The notes under the pieces are model-generated. The model saw only the letters and a program-made list of their open reading frames with translations, made no database searches and was not told where the DNA came from. A stretch of DNA of 21,753 bases from Hypsibius dujardini. Taxonomy: Eukaryota > Tardigrada > Eutardigrada > Parachela > Hypsibiidae. Shown one piece after another: positions 7,187 to 17,207 of the stretch. The translations under genes and the position numbers were made by a program. The first letter of the stretch is position 1, and each line of letters begins with the position of its first letter. The stretch is from the NCBI GenBank assembly GCA_001579985.1, contig LRSR01004763.1:1-21753 (forward strand). The letters run 5' to 3'.

Positions 7187-9423
7187 TTATTCATCGTGCT
7201 TAATGGCAAGCTCACTTTCAAGCAATTTAGTCAACGAGTGCACTAGACCAAGGTCAATATCCGAAGCGGCCTCAAAAAACTCCCCCGCCTTCTCCTTGTC
7301 CTCGCTTGCCACTGCTCCGACATTGTGCAGATGCGCCAGCACAAAATACGCCATCGAGATGGCCTTGGTGACGCTCTCAACGTCATTGTCGTTGTTCGGC
7401 ATCGCCATCACCTTCTTCACAGCCTCGGCCAGCGTGGCTTTCTTCCCCGTCGGGCCCTTGACCGTCTCGATTGCTTTGGTGGCCCATAAAAAGGCCCCTT
7501 CTTGCAGTTGCTTTTGCAGACAGTAGAAGGCCAGGTTGGCCATCGCACAAACATTCCCGCCGACAGCGGCCTGACCAAGGAACGTCTGGATGGTTTCGTG
7601 GGTCTTCTTCTCGTCTGCAGCGGGGTCACAGCCCAATCCGTACCAGGTCAGGACGCCCACCTGGAATAAGGATTCAATGGAGCCGTTTTGGGCGGCTTCC
7701 TTATACCAGTTATAGCTCTTCTCCCAGTCCGGATTGGGCCGTCGGGTAGCGTAGTGTTTGGCAAGGAGGATCTGACAGAGGGTACCCGATTCCGTATTAA
7801 TTTGATTTTCTGATAAATAAAATAAGTCGTTTTGCGGACAACGAAGGTCATTAGTTACTTCTGAAAGTTCGACAATATGTTAAAAAATTAAAATTCTTTT
7901 GAAAAATGAACGAAAACGAAAAACGCGCAGGTAGGTCTAGCCGACGGACGGTCAGCTGCTTCAGACGATTGTCGGATCGGTGAAACATTGAACAGACAAA
8001 TAGTGAAATGACGAAGGAAGGAGACTTGATTCAATGGATGCACAGACGGACCTTTAGTCCGAAAAAGGTGACTGCGGGACAAGGAAATGTCTAACAGAAC
8101 GTACGGATGGACGGACGGACGGACGGACGGACGGACGGATGAATGCGAACGCATGGACAAGCAAACGGGTAAAACCGGAGGGACGGATAGTTAATCGGAG
8201 AGTCCAACACACGACCAGATAAATAGGCAGAAAACGGACGATCAGCTGGCTTGTCGGATGGGCATGCAGTTCGAGTTGTGGATAGAACGCGGGATAGTTA
8301 GACGATAATCGAATAGAAGGTTAAACACAAATAGAACGACGGCTGTTGTCGGACGAATTAGCCCGGGATGGTTGCTCAAACGCAAGTGGAACAGACGCAA
8401 GTGGAAAAAAAAGAACGGAAGAACGGACGGATGGTTGCACGGTCGGTCAGGTAGACGGCTTGAGACCATTCACAGAAATAATAGAATTGACGGTCAATCG
8501 CACGAACGGTTATTGGATCGGATGGACGGGTAAACATACAAGGCTGGGCAGAAAGTATGACAAGTCAGCGGAATAGATGGACGTTACGTAAACAATGGAC
8601 AGATGGCCGAATAATCGAACGCTTGGAGAGACTGCGCAAATGCATTGGACGGACAGTCGGAATAGACGTTCAATCGGAGAGACTAGTTAATCTTTCGTCA
8701 CTTACCGAACGCGATTTGTGAGCTGGGATCATACTTGACTTCATTCGCCGCCTTCAACCACCACCGCACAGCCTCGTTGAGATCCTGCCGCGCCCCCATC
8801 CCGCGAAAATACGCCAAGCCGATCTGATAGCACGACAAGTGCCGGTACTCCGAATCACAAGCTGTTTGCATTGACTTCTCGTACGTTTTCTTCAAGGCCA
8901 ACAGACCCTCACGGTTGCTTTCCGGAATACCTAACCCATCCAACAGCATCACCGACTTGTAGTACATCGCCGCAACGTCCTTGCTTTGTGCCAGCTTGTC
9001 GAAAATTGTATAGGCCGGTCGAAACTTCTCTAAGCGTAGACAAACAGTTAGATGCGTCATTATTTAGATCCACTACCTTCCGCACTACAGAGTACCTATG
9101 CTGTACCTACTAGCAGCGTAGAGCTCCTTCCCCCGTTCAATCGTCACTGGAATGGCGTATCCACTCAAAAAGGGCATGACTGAAGCAGTGGAACGCCGAC
9201 TCGTGTTGGACATTCGACTGCTTGTCCTAGACATTTTCGACCGTTTGAGATCGCTGGTAACTGGCGAGGCTGCCAAAACCCTTGAAACGGAGAACGAACG
9301 CGACAGCTCTCCCATCGGATCGGCATTGCCTTGCATTACAGCATCTTCCGTTCCGGCTAGGTGATTGATCTCCTCGCTGTTGGGTGAGCCATTATAATTC
9401 GCTGTGGAGTTTTCACTGCTCAT
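7187..9423 (-). CDS. LRP2-binding-protein-like Sel1-repeat protein
   Basis: Three exons on the minus strand, 9423-9111, 9029-8706 and 7809-7187, join to 1260 nt, an exact frame of 419 codons plus stop. Exon 2 ends at a perfect GTAAGT donor (8705); exon 3 begins after TTATTTATCAG. The exon 1 donor chosen is GTAGGT at 9110; an in-phase alternative is a few codons downstream. Residues 1-100 are Ser/Arg-rich and probably disordered. From about 105 onward the protein is a run of Sel1-like (TPR-related) alpha-alpha repeats: AMYYKSVMLLDGLGI, CYQIGLAYFRGMG...EAVRWWLKAA, SLFQVGVLTWYGLG, CAMANLAFYCLQ and AYFVLAHLHNVG. The repeat order and C-terminal layout resemble LRP2BP, a scaffold reported to bind the megalin tail in vertebrates; the human protein is about 350 residues, so this one carries a longer N-terminus. 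No signal peptide or membrane span. An AATAAA overlaps the stop codon. Confidence 0.8.
7890..8690. repeat. Degenerate GGAC/GGAT minisatellite in intron
   Basis: Most of the second intron (7810-8705) of the LRP2BP-like gene is a degenerate tetranucleotide array in which GGAC, GGAT, GAAC and AGAC units recur. A pure core of about eight GGAC units lies at about 8108-8139. Several frames of 70-90 codons open across it on both strands only because stops are rare in the repeat. Confidence 0.85.
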
Positions 9424-10569
9424 TTTTAAGTACCGGGAAAACGCAGTTGACGTCTCCTTTAATTATCTTGACGGAGTCGGTTAGAATGCAATAAATAAGC
9501 TGTATTACAAACAATAGTCATATGGTTTGGAATTGTATTGATTTCGGTATTCGGTTGTTCCCTCATTCGAGATAGGTATCTGATGTCGTGCTCATGGCAG
9601 AACCAAAACTATACCAAAACAGACATGATTTCCTTGGCAACTGCGTGGGCTATCCCCTATTAAGCACGGGGATAAATTAGGTGTCTAGCCAGTCTCCTAA
9701 AATTCTGGCTTTAATAAACAGACAAACTGGCTTTAATTTATCTATATGGCTGAAAAAATGCCGGGTTGGCTTAATTCTCGGCAAAATAACTCTTTTAATA
9801 TGTCTAGGTGGCTGATTGACTTGCAGAAAAGCCGATAAGACATGAAAAAAGCTAAATGTCATTCGCAATATTAAAAAAATCTAAAATACATTATAAATGC
9901 CGCATCTTAAGTTGTACGGGCAGAATTAGATGGAACACAGTGTAAAAAGCGGTTGTCTTCCTGTTCTAAAATTATCAACTGCTTAGCAAAGTACAAAGAA
10001 ACTTGGAACGTCGAACGCGGGCAGCAAGAACAGTAAACTCTCTGCAAAAAACTGCGATTTTGGGTAGTACTGACACTAGTACTTGTACTCTCTGTTATAG
10101 AGAGTACTCGGTCATCCTGCAATCATACTGTGCAGTATGCAACCCTCTCTCTCTTTTTTCCTCCCATTCAATAGAGTGAGTATTTCTCTCAACGGTCGCT
10201 TCTATCTGAGTTTGACAAACCGTGTGCACAACCATTTACTTCATGTCAAAAATCGTGTGCGTGAGTGCAGAAAGGAACTATTTTTTGGCGCTCATTTTTC
10301 TATCAAAAACAGGCAGAACATTTTCACTGCCCGATGCGAAAGTGCATTTTTGCAGCTAAGCTGGATGACTTAGTTTACCCTAAAACTAAGGCAATCGTTG
10401 TCATTTTTGCTAAGTTCCGACTGTCGATCAGTAGAAACTAAGCAAAAAAGCCAACCTTAGCCCTAACTGTCCTGGTTTGCCTTACTTACGGGTAGGCTCG
10501 TTGTCAACAATCCCAAACTAGCCTATGTGCGACTGACTTACCTATCCTGTGCCTTAGTTCGGCTTGTTA
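9424..10569. other. Spacer, no gene seen
   Basis: AT-rich upstream region of the LRP2BP-like gene. It contains small repeats (CTGGCTTTAAT twice near 9704-9736; TATCCCC facing GGGGATA near 9653-9675) and, from about 10370, a stretch rich in CTAAG/CTTAG/CCTTAG words. No promoter motif could be assigned with confidence. Confidence 0.5.
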
Positions 10570-11436
10570 GGGAACATCCGTTAATGACGNAGCTTTGGGG
10601 AACCCAGTAGGCTTAGAAATTATTAAGTTTGGAATTTCTGCGGCAATTCCTATATTTGTCGAGCATTACACATCCCTTTAAAAATGCCGGCAAGCTCTGT
10701 GAAGGTAAGGATTTCAAATAGTTTAAAGAGCTATGTGCGTGCAGTTCAGCAAACATTTTCACAGAAACCGAGCCTGCTGTATCAGCTGTTCATCGATGCA
10801 TTCGTTAGTTCTTGCCCCAAAATTCCCAAACGAGAAAGCCAAGGTGTTTTCTGATTGGTTTCTACCCCCTCCAATTCGTTACATTAGCAGCCCACAAGGA
10901 CTACTTCCTGCTGACCCCGCTACAGACCTGGAAACCTTTTACCGACTGGACACTCGGATGCTGCTGAAACCATTTGATCCCAGTTCAAAGTATGCAATGC
11001 CGTTCGATTACTACTGCCCCTCCTTACGATGGGTGGGAAGTTGAATCGCATGGTCTGCAAGACATGCGGCACGTATTTTGCCACACAGGTCGCCTGTAAA
11101 AATCACCATTGTGCGCCGGATGACCAGAAGGAAGACTACAAATACATGAGCGATGATGACGAGGTCGCTGCCCACGTACCAGCGTCGCCCGAAGATATCC
11201 CTATCACTTCAGATTTGATGGATTGGCTGCGTAGCGACCTGGTGGAGGACAGGCCCGATTTAAAATGACAAAGACACATTTCACTTATTTTTCTGTAATG
11301 AAAGGGGTCTTTGGTTTCTGCCGTCAAAAATTGAAGATCTAGGGGGTGTTAAAAAAATTCTTACAAACTCTGACGTTAGCGGAGGGGGTGTCGAGTCGCC
11401 TAGTAAAAATTACTGACGTCATTAACGGATGTTCCC
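10570..11436. mobile_element. 867-bp DNA transposon with perfect 20-bp TIRs and TTA duplication
   Basis: The left end GGGAACATCCGTTAATGACG is matched perfectly by the reverse complement of the right end, and TTA flanks both sides (10567-10569 and 11437-11439). The next left base is an N (10590). A 3-bp TTA/TWA duplication with GGG-starting ends fits the PIF/Harbinger-ISL2EU group, but CACTA-type elements also make 3-bp duplications, so the superfamily is inferred. The interior holds a disrupted gene and no transposase DDE domain that I can recognise; the copy is therefore a deletion derivative or non-autonomous. Confidence 0.85.
10684..11268 (+). pseudogene. Transposon-borne zinc-finger-type ORF, frame broken
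   Basis: Inside the transposon. A short ATG exon (10684-10704, donor GTAAGG) could splice to 10765 (TTTTCACAG acceptor). The protein-like reading then moves between frames: one frame to about 10850, a second over about 10796-11044 (PFDPSSKYAMPFDYYCPSLRW), then back to the first from about 11029 to the stop at 11268, which contains CKTCGTYFATQVACKNHHC, a compact Cys2...His/Cys metal-binding motif, followed by an acidic tail. The last switch lies in GGGTGGGAAG and could be a 1-nt indel. Such CP-x-C-x-x-C-type ORFs accompany some DNA transposons. Either undetected introns or decay explain the frame changes; decay is favoured. Confidence 0.5.
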
Positions 11437-11439
11437 TTA

Positions 11440-11540
11440 TGGATTAGCCTAATCAGAAAATGCCTAAACGAAGGTGTTCATCCCTTAATTGAAAGCTCAT
11501 CGTCGGCTAAGAAACATTCAGGCAAACGCAAACGCAAGCC
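11440..11540 (+). CDS. Coding-like basic segment next to the transposon
   Basis: A frame begins at the right edge of the transposon and runs past 11540. It includes a Ser-rich patch and the nuclear-localisation-like GKRKRKPSKKHFK (about 11517-11555). Its codons look protein-like, but the exon edges are unclear: AATCAG near 11455 and a weak GT near 11559 are the only candidates. It may be an exon of a gene split by the transposon, together with 12431-12541. Confidence 0.2.
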
Positions 11541-11559
11541 AAGCAAGAAACACTTCAAA

Positions 11560-12430
11560 AATGTCTACGTCTCAAAAACCATTTCGGGATTTTGCAAAAA
11601 CAATCTTTCCCTTCCCTGACTTCCGCCCTTTCATGGCTTTTGTCATTTTAAATGGTATGAGACTCCTCAGTTTTTTTTTCGGCGATGATATCTTGCATGG
11701 AAGGTTTTTGTTGAAAATCATTTCAAGTAATTTTTATTCTTTTGCAGATACCAAAAACAAACCTAGAACGATGGCTTCGTTTCGTCGACCGGCTGCCATC
11801 AATTCCATTTTGTTTTGTGAAGTGCGGTGCATGCGTTTCGTTTTTTGAGTTTCTGTTGTGAGTCAGTTATCAGCCCATCACTATCAAATTACTACCATAG
11901 GTGAAAATCGATCCCATCCGAGCGCACCTTTTTTATCTTTTTGGCCTCTTTCACAGCCATTTCATTCAGTGCTAATTGTTTCTCCAGCAGCAGACAGTAT
12001 TGCGCTTTCGTGTTCTGTTATAAATGCTGCGAAGGTTGTTGTTTTCGCCATACTTTTTGAGAATCGTTATTTTCTGCCCTGATTTATGTAAGTGCCTGAA
12101 TTAAATTCAGTAGATCGATTGATTGGTTGTCGCTTTAAATGCAAAGTTTTGCTTGGTTGAGAATAGGCTACAAGGCTAATTGGAGCTAAAGCAGTTTGGA
12201 TAGCTGACTAGGCTAAATTAAGGTAGCGCGGAGTATTCCCCTATGTGGGTTATAACATTGACTGAGCATCAGCGCTAAGGTTGTCAAAACTCAACTAAGC
12301 TTCCCTAAATTGCTCAGTTTAGCTTAGCGCTCAGGTGCATCTTTCGCATCGGATGCGCGCTCATTTCTGCTTTCAACTCAATGTTCCCCCTCTTTAAATT
12401 GATATTAAATTGATATTTCTGTGATCATAG
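11560..12430. other. Spacer, no gene seen
   Basis: AT-rich. A CTAAG/GGCTAA-rich segment at about 12165-12335 resembles the words seen near 10370-10560. Open frames here lack motifs. Confidence 0.4.
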
Positions 12431-12541
12431 TTAAGAAAACTCAGAAGAACCCTGAAGTGGTTGTTACTTCCAATTGTGACAATGAAGACATCACGCCGCA
12501 GTACTTCAAAGACATGTTGTGCAATTCAGATGATGACAAAC
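12431..12541 (+). CDS. Possible exon, acidic, unrecognised
   Basis: Preceded by ATTTCTGTGATCATAG and ended by a strong donor (AAAC followed by GTAAGTTT at 12542). The frame reads KKTQKNPEVVVTSNCDNEDI, then TPQYFKDMLCNSDDDK. The composition is protein-like, but there is no domain. It may belong with the basic segment at 11440 or be an isolated relic. Confidence 0.3.
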
Positions 12542-12621
12542 GTAAGTTTCATCTCCATGGAATTTTGATTTTCCTCTACTAATGTAAGTTGTTACTACTA
12601 GTTTGACTGCCGAAATATTGG

Positions 12622-12691
12622 AAAAAAAATTCACGCCCGGAAATCGTGCCTCTAGGACTCGAAGCACAATGCCGGGGCGTGAATTTTTTTT
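12622..12691. repeat. 70-nt hairpin
   Basis: The left arm AAAAAAAATTCACGCCCGG pairs with the right arm CCGGGGCGTGAATTTTTTTT with a single bulge; pairing extends inward (AAATCGTGC with GCACAATG, with mismatches) to a loop of about 14 nt. It could be a tiny foldback element or a pre-miRNA-like structure. No target duplication is apparent. Confidence 0.75.
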
Positions 12692-12763
12692 TCTGTCTGT
12701 CGCTTCTACTTTTTACTGCCCGGAGGCCAACGGGGACAAGAGACCGGAAGTGGGATTTTTGTG

Positions 12764-13066
12764 TTAATCAGAGACAGTTGGCATTACAAAATGAGGGGAA
12801 AAACGTTGGGGAGCGGGAGCTCCGAAGGAAAAAAAGGACGCGATGAAGACCCAAAAACCTACTGTAGAATGAAGAACTAGACTAACTACTAAAAACACAC
12901 GCAGTAAGAGTATATCAAGTAGAGAACCAGTTGCGGCACACAGGCTCGCGCTAATAACAATCGTCCAGCCGATCACTTCCGGTTTGGCTGTACTTCCAAT
13001 AATACACCACCACACAACAAGTAAACACCAGAGTACATGAGCGGTTAAAGCAACCGTGAACAGGGG
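12764..13066 (-). CDS. Terminal exon of an unrecognised multi-span membrane protein
   Basis: A strong acceptor (CAATCGCCCTTCACACAG) precedes 13066 on the minus strand, and the frame is open for 100 residues to TAA at 12764. The product has about three hydrophobic segments: FTVALTAHVLWCLLVVWWCI, then after a short polar turn (STAKPEV) IGWTIVISASLCAATG, then SLLDILLLRVFLVVSLVL and a further apolar part. An in-frame 39-nt GT...CTACAG segment inside could be a minute intron or simply coding. The same frame stays open 5' of the acceptor (YDWTVGLQSPFTQ) to a TAA, so the exon start is uncertain. The 5' exons were not identified. The family is not recognised. Confidence 0.4.
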   Translation of the reverse strand, partial: PLFTVALTAHVLWCLLVVWWCIIGSTAKPEVIGWTIVISASLCAATGSLLDILLLRVFLVVSLVLHSTVGFWVFIASFFSFGAPAPQRFSPHFVMPTVSD

Positions 13067-14872
13067 CTGTGTGAAGGGCGATTGAAGTCCAACAGTCCAG
13101 TCATAAAATTATCAGCGACAAGTCCTATCACGGGAAGCAATTCATTGAGGAGGGATGCTCGTCCGCTTGGATTGTAACGCGAGAAACAAGCGCGCAAAAG
13201 CAGTCATCATGGGATGGACGCTGATTTCGAGGTGAAGGATGCTCTTTCTTAGGCTGGAGGAATTTTGGAATTTAACGTATAAAGTATATTTTCTGGCAAA
13301 ACATTTTGCCAGATTTTTTGCGGAAAATTAAACGAAAAGTTAGCCTTCCGCATAAATAATGGGAACTAAGAATCAATAATTGCATGGCCAAGGTAATAGA
13401 GAATTTGGCTAACCCCGATTTCAGATTGATACTTACGCTAGGACATTGAATATAATATGTGTCAAAAGAATGTCGAAGTAAAACTGTAATATCTGCTTAC
13501 GCATTCCGTTTTTCAATCTAAAAGAAAAAAGTTAGAACTCAGATTATTTATTTGAGCGAGTGAAACTGCGAAACAAATTGCGTGCCGAATTCGAACCAAC
13601 AAGGAAATGCAGTCCGTGCTTGTCTCGCTACTAGTCCATCAGAATTGCCAACCTTTTTTGACTCAGTTAACTCAGCATGGTTAAGAGCGGTGTCGCCAGT
13701 GGAGCAAACGTTTTCGTCCACCCCTGAACTCTTGTTTTTTGAATCTTTTGGAGCACATCTTTTTTCTTCCAATCCAATCCCTCCGCCACAAGGAACCTCT
13801 CACTAGCATCCATTTGTCAAACAAAGCGCCCCTTTACATTTGGTTTAAATAAATAGCGTAACGGTAAAAGCAGTGAAAAGGAACCGTTTAATATAATAAG
13901 TTCCGAAACAAGGAGCACTCTCTATGAAAGTCTTATCATGGCCATAAGTTGACACGCGTCGATTAGTTCTTTCGACGGAGTTCCTGCGATCATCTGAGTA
14001 TTGTTGACTTACTAAAAACAATGTTAAACTAGGGGGTTTTGGTTTATTTTTACAAATCTTGTAAAAAGAACTCAAAATTTATATAATATCAGTACAAATT
14101 TATCCACCAATAATTCTTTATCAAAGGAAAAATAATTTCACACAACCAATCATTCAACAGTTCATTGTTTCAGTGAAACGAAGTGTTCAAATTAAATCAA
14201 CCATTGATGACATGGTGAACCGTCGTGTTCTAGATCAATCAATCAAATATTCACTAATTTATTAAACTGTCATGTTCAATATCAAGCCATCGCAAAACAC
14301 ACAAGAGGATCGCTGTTTTTACTCCACAACCAGATGATATGGTTACGAAAAACAATAACAACTCCTTCGATGCAAATGAGAATTCACATTCAAGCGATAG
14401 CAAGTATGGTTAGCAAATCTGAAAAATCTTGACGGTTGGCATGTGTTATGTGGGCTTCAAAGCAAAGTGAGTAGAAACTAGTGATGTTTTCCGGTGCCTC
14501 CGTATTAAACACAACCATATGAAAGGATGTCTTTCTGTACCTTCTGAAGAACTATATCAAAGGAATAGAATCTTGTATCTGTAAGGAAGAAAGGGTGTTC
14601 TCAGAAAAAAATTGTCAATTTTGTCAATCAAGCAATCACTTACTCAGTCTATATCGAAACATCAGTCACTCAAAAAATGAGAGGGATACCATTCATTCCT
14701 TATCTTCTTTATCTTCAATAAATTGTTCAATATTTTAATAATAATAAAAACATACCCGTCTGTAATCAGGTGGGACATACTCAAGCGTAGATTTTCCCAT
14801 TCCGGGGCATGTCTTATACGGTGATGTGGCCCTCGACGAAAAAACGAGGCAATCTTCTGCGTCTCATCGTGA
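13067..14872. other. Spacer, no assigned gene
   Basis: The minus strand at 13090-13190 has a coding-like frame (LLNELLPVIGLVADNF) that may belong to the membrane protein gene at 12764. A perfect 10-bp-stem palindrome (TCTGGCAAAA, CA, TTTTGCCAGA) lies at 13292-13313. From 13500 to 14870 the sequence is AT-rich with TCAATCAATC words and no convincing exon. A minus-strand stretch at about 14757-14860 is open in two frames next to a GTATGT donor, but neither reading is recognised. Confidence 0.35.
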
Positions 14873-14977
14873 ATGGCTAAAAAGAATCAGAATGTCATGT
14901 ACATTAATCTCAAGAAGTTCGAAGACCCCAGCGACCTCAAGGTCGCTGAATATCTTCATCATACACTCAAAAGTTAA
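14873..14977 (+). pseudogene. Fragment resembling the end of a GT10 fucosyltransferase
   Basis: A 34-residue frame (MAKKNQNVMYINLKKFEDPS, then DLKVAEYLHHTLKS) resembles the C-terminal block of alpha-1,3-fucosyltransferases, where a hydrophobic 'SYI-NV' strand is followed by a D/K-F-x-x-P-x-x-L-A-x-Y-L helix. A stop lies directly upstream in frame, and the catalytic region is not found nearby. It would be a relic exon or chance similarity. Confidence 0.2.
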
Positions 14978-17001
14978 CCACCATCACATATACCTCCTTT
15001 CAGAAAATGGAGGATTCAAATCAACAGGAAAAGGAACGAAACTTTACAAACCAAATTAAAACGACTTAAACCGCTTTTTGTGGGGCAACATAAAACCACA
15101 TTTTTTACTCCGGTTTGAACCAAGAAGCTGTGAACCAAGTTATAACAACTGTATGACCCGAAGTTTTGACCGCAGTTGTATTATGTACAAAAAATGTCTT
15201 GCATTATAAAAAATACAATAAATCCTATCAATTGTTTAATCATCATATCCATAAAATTTAGTCTGCTTTCAGCCTCGATCAGAATATCTATCTTGAGGAA
15301 ACGTACTGTCAGAATATTTCGTCTATTTTTAGCTTTCTTTTAGGTTCTTTTATGAAACTTGGATCAAAAGTGTTCAAACTTGGGTCAGAACTTTTTTGGT
15401 TCAAACTGGGTCGAAAAAATGGGTTTCGATTTGATTTGTGAATAATGGTTCTAACTTGAACTATAAAGTGGTTCCTATTTGGATCACAAGGATAAGTAAC
15501 ATATGAATAGCCCTTGGTGAAAAAAAAACTTGTAAGCAACGGAACTTGTTTTCGGGCCGGACCTAAAATCGACCCTTGAGATTGGGAGCTAACAGTAAGG
15601 GTTTTCACAGGGTTTGTAGGGGTTTTTACAAGATTTGTAAAAATGTGCTGAACCCCCCCCCTCCCAATTTACCACTACTATTAGCTTATCACTAACATCA
15701 ATTACAATAATCAAAATCAGGATTACAGATGACCCAATCCTCAATAACGGGGTGTCCATGTTATAAAAACTTTGGATAAGAACTCTTAAACTTAATCGCG
15801 GAAAAAGCAATCGCAATGAAGTGAGCGGTGGGAAAGAAGATAATATCGTCCTGACCGAATGTGCTGACACAGTATGTACGAACTACGGTAGTGCTTTACG
15901 AGAGGCACTGCGCTGTATACTCATGTGCTCATATCCAGTATGAAGTTGACCAGACTACCACCCTTGTAAGACTCTGGCTGCAAGAATTACCAGCGGATTA
16001 ATCTTCCGAAACTGGCCTCACTCGAAAGTCAGATCAATCTTCAACTTGACAACGCGACCTGAGAAGAGCCCATGCCGATTTTTCGCCGACCTTCTTTTGT
16101 AGACCGTTTCTCTTTCCATCTGACCTTTGAGCTGCTTGGCTTTTTGTTTACGTTCTGCCTATTTTGTTGATTTAACTGTTAAGATTTACCTAAATCCCAA
16201 ACTTATTTTATTTAATATTATATATTTAAGAATATCATTTTAGATCGCATGGCAGTGCCAGGGTCCAGTCCAGACCTTTGCTGTATCGATTCTCAAGAGC
16301 ACGCCGAGAAGAACTACCCCTGCCACATCAATGCGAGAGGTTGTGAGAGGGAGCACTTTTAACTTGAATTAATTCTTGCATTGCGTTGTGGGCATATTCT
16401 TCACTAGCATTACGGAACAGAACCAAGGTTGCCCCCTCCCACAAATTACATTTTTATATTTCATTTGGCTTATATGCGGAACGTCTTAGCAAGAGATACA
16501 TTTTGATATGAACTTCGATCTCATGGTTCAATATATTTAAGACATGTGCTTCCTTTACCGGTGCGGGCCTAAACTTAAACATGACGGCTTCGTATTTTTG
16601 AGGCGTATTGCGCAACGCATTCGTTGACCGCTATTAAGACCTTGCCGTTGAAGTTTAAATTAAAACCTCACACGATGAGCAGCCACAATCAGTTCAAGCC
16701 TACGCAAATCTTCGGGGGAACAAAATACAAACAGATGAAAAGGATTTAAGATTGGCATGTACAAGATGACAAGACGTGAAATAAACTCGCGTATATATAG
16801 ACAACAGGTGTGCTGATCATAATAAAAAGTACCTGACTAAACAGCGCACAATATTTGTAGGGTTATTGATCAGGGGTTAAGGCATTCACAAAAGGTCCCA
16901 TCAAACACATAAAGGGGCAAAATCTTTGATTTCCAGCACAGATCAAGCACGGCGGCAACGATGCTTAATAACGGCGACGCCTGGGTCATAACAACTCCTT
17001 T
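14978..17001. other. Long spacer, no assigned gene
   Basis: AT-rich, with degenerate GGTTCAAAC/GGTCA words at 15100-15480 and a run of about ten C near 15650. Short coding-like frames exist on the plus strand at about 16249-16362 (after ATCATTTTAG; Cys-rich, reading LCCIDSQEHAEKNYPCHINA) and at about 16675-16749. Neither has a partner exon. No LIM-type exon was seen on the minus strand. Confidence 0.4.
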
Positions 17002-17105
17002 CTAATCACCGACAAGGCAGGAACATGAAGCTACTATAGAGAGACAGCGATTACAGAGCACCTCCTCCGCAAGATAGGTCGTCTGCATGGGTCGACTGAC
17101 CGGTG
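17002..17105 (-). CDS. Possible alternative last exon of the Zasp-like gene
   Basis: Starts after an ATTTTTAAAG acceptor only 102 bp downstream of the donor at 17207, in the matching phase (G + CA), and runs about 33 residues (APVSRPMQTTYLAEEVLCNR and on) to a TAG at 17002-17004. It contains several cysteines but not a LIM pattern. Support is phase and proximity only. Confidence 0.2.
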
Positions 17106-17207
17106 CTTTAAAAATCCGATACACCATATCCACCTACATCGCAAAATATATACGTCAAACACAACAATTTCTTAAGTAAACACAATTATTTATGAGCGAG
17201 TTATTAC

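Noticed and set aside
7140-7749. Plus-strand frames over the LRP2BP-like exon 3
   Set aside because: Antisense shadows; the minus-strand reading has Sel1 repeats and consistent splicing.
8101-8150. GGAC array as a possible CRISPR or regulatory array
   Set aside because: Simple tetranucleotide repeat without spacers, in a eukaryotic intron.
13548-13806. Overlapping 74-codon frames on both strands
   Set aside because: Perfectly opposed frames without motifs or splice signals; probably chance.
17002-17105. Reading the Cys-containing frame as the start of a LIM domain
   Set aside because: The cysteine spacing does not follow the LIM zinc-ligand pattern and the frame stops after about 33 residues.
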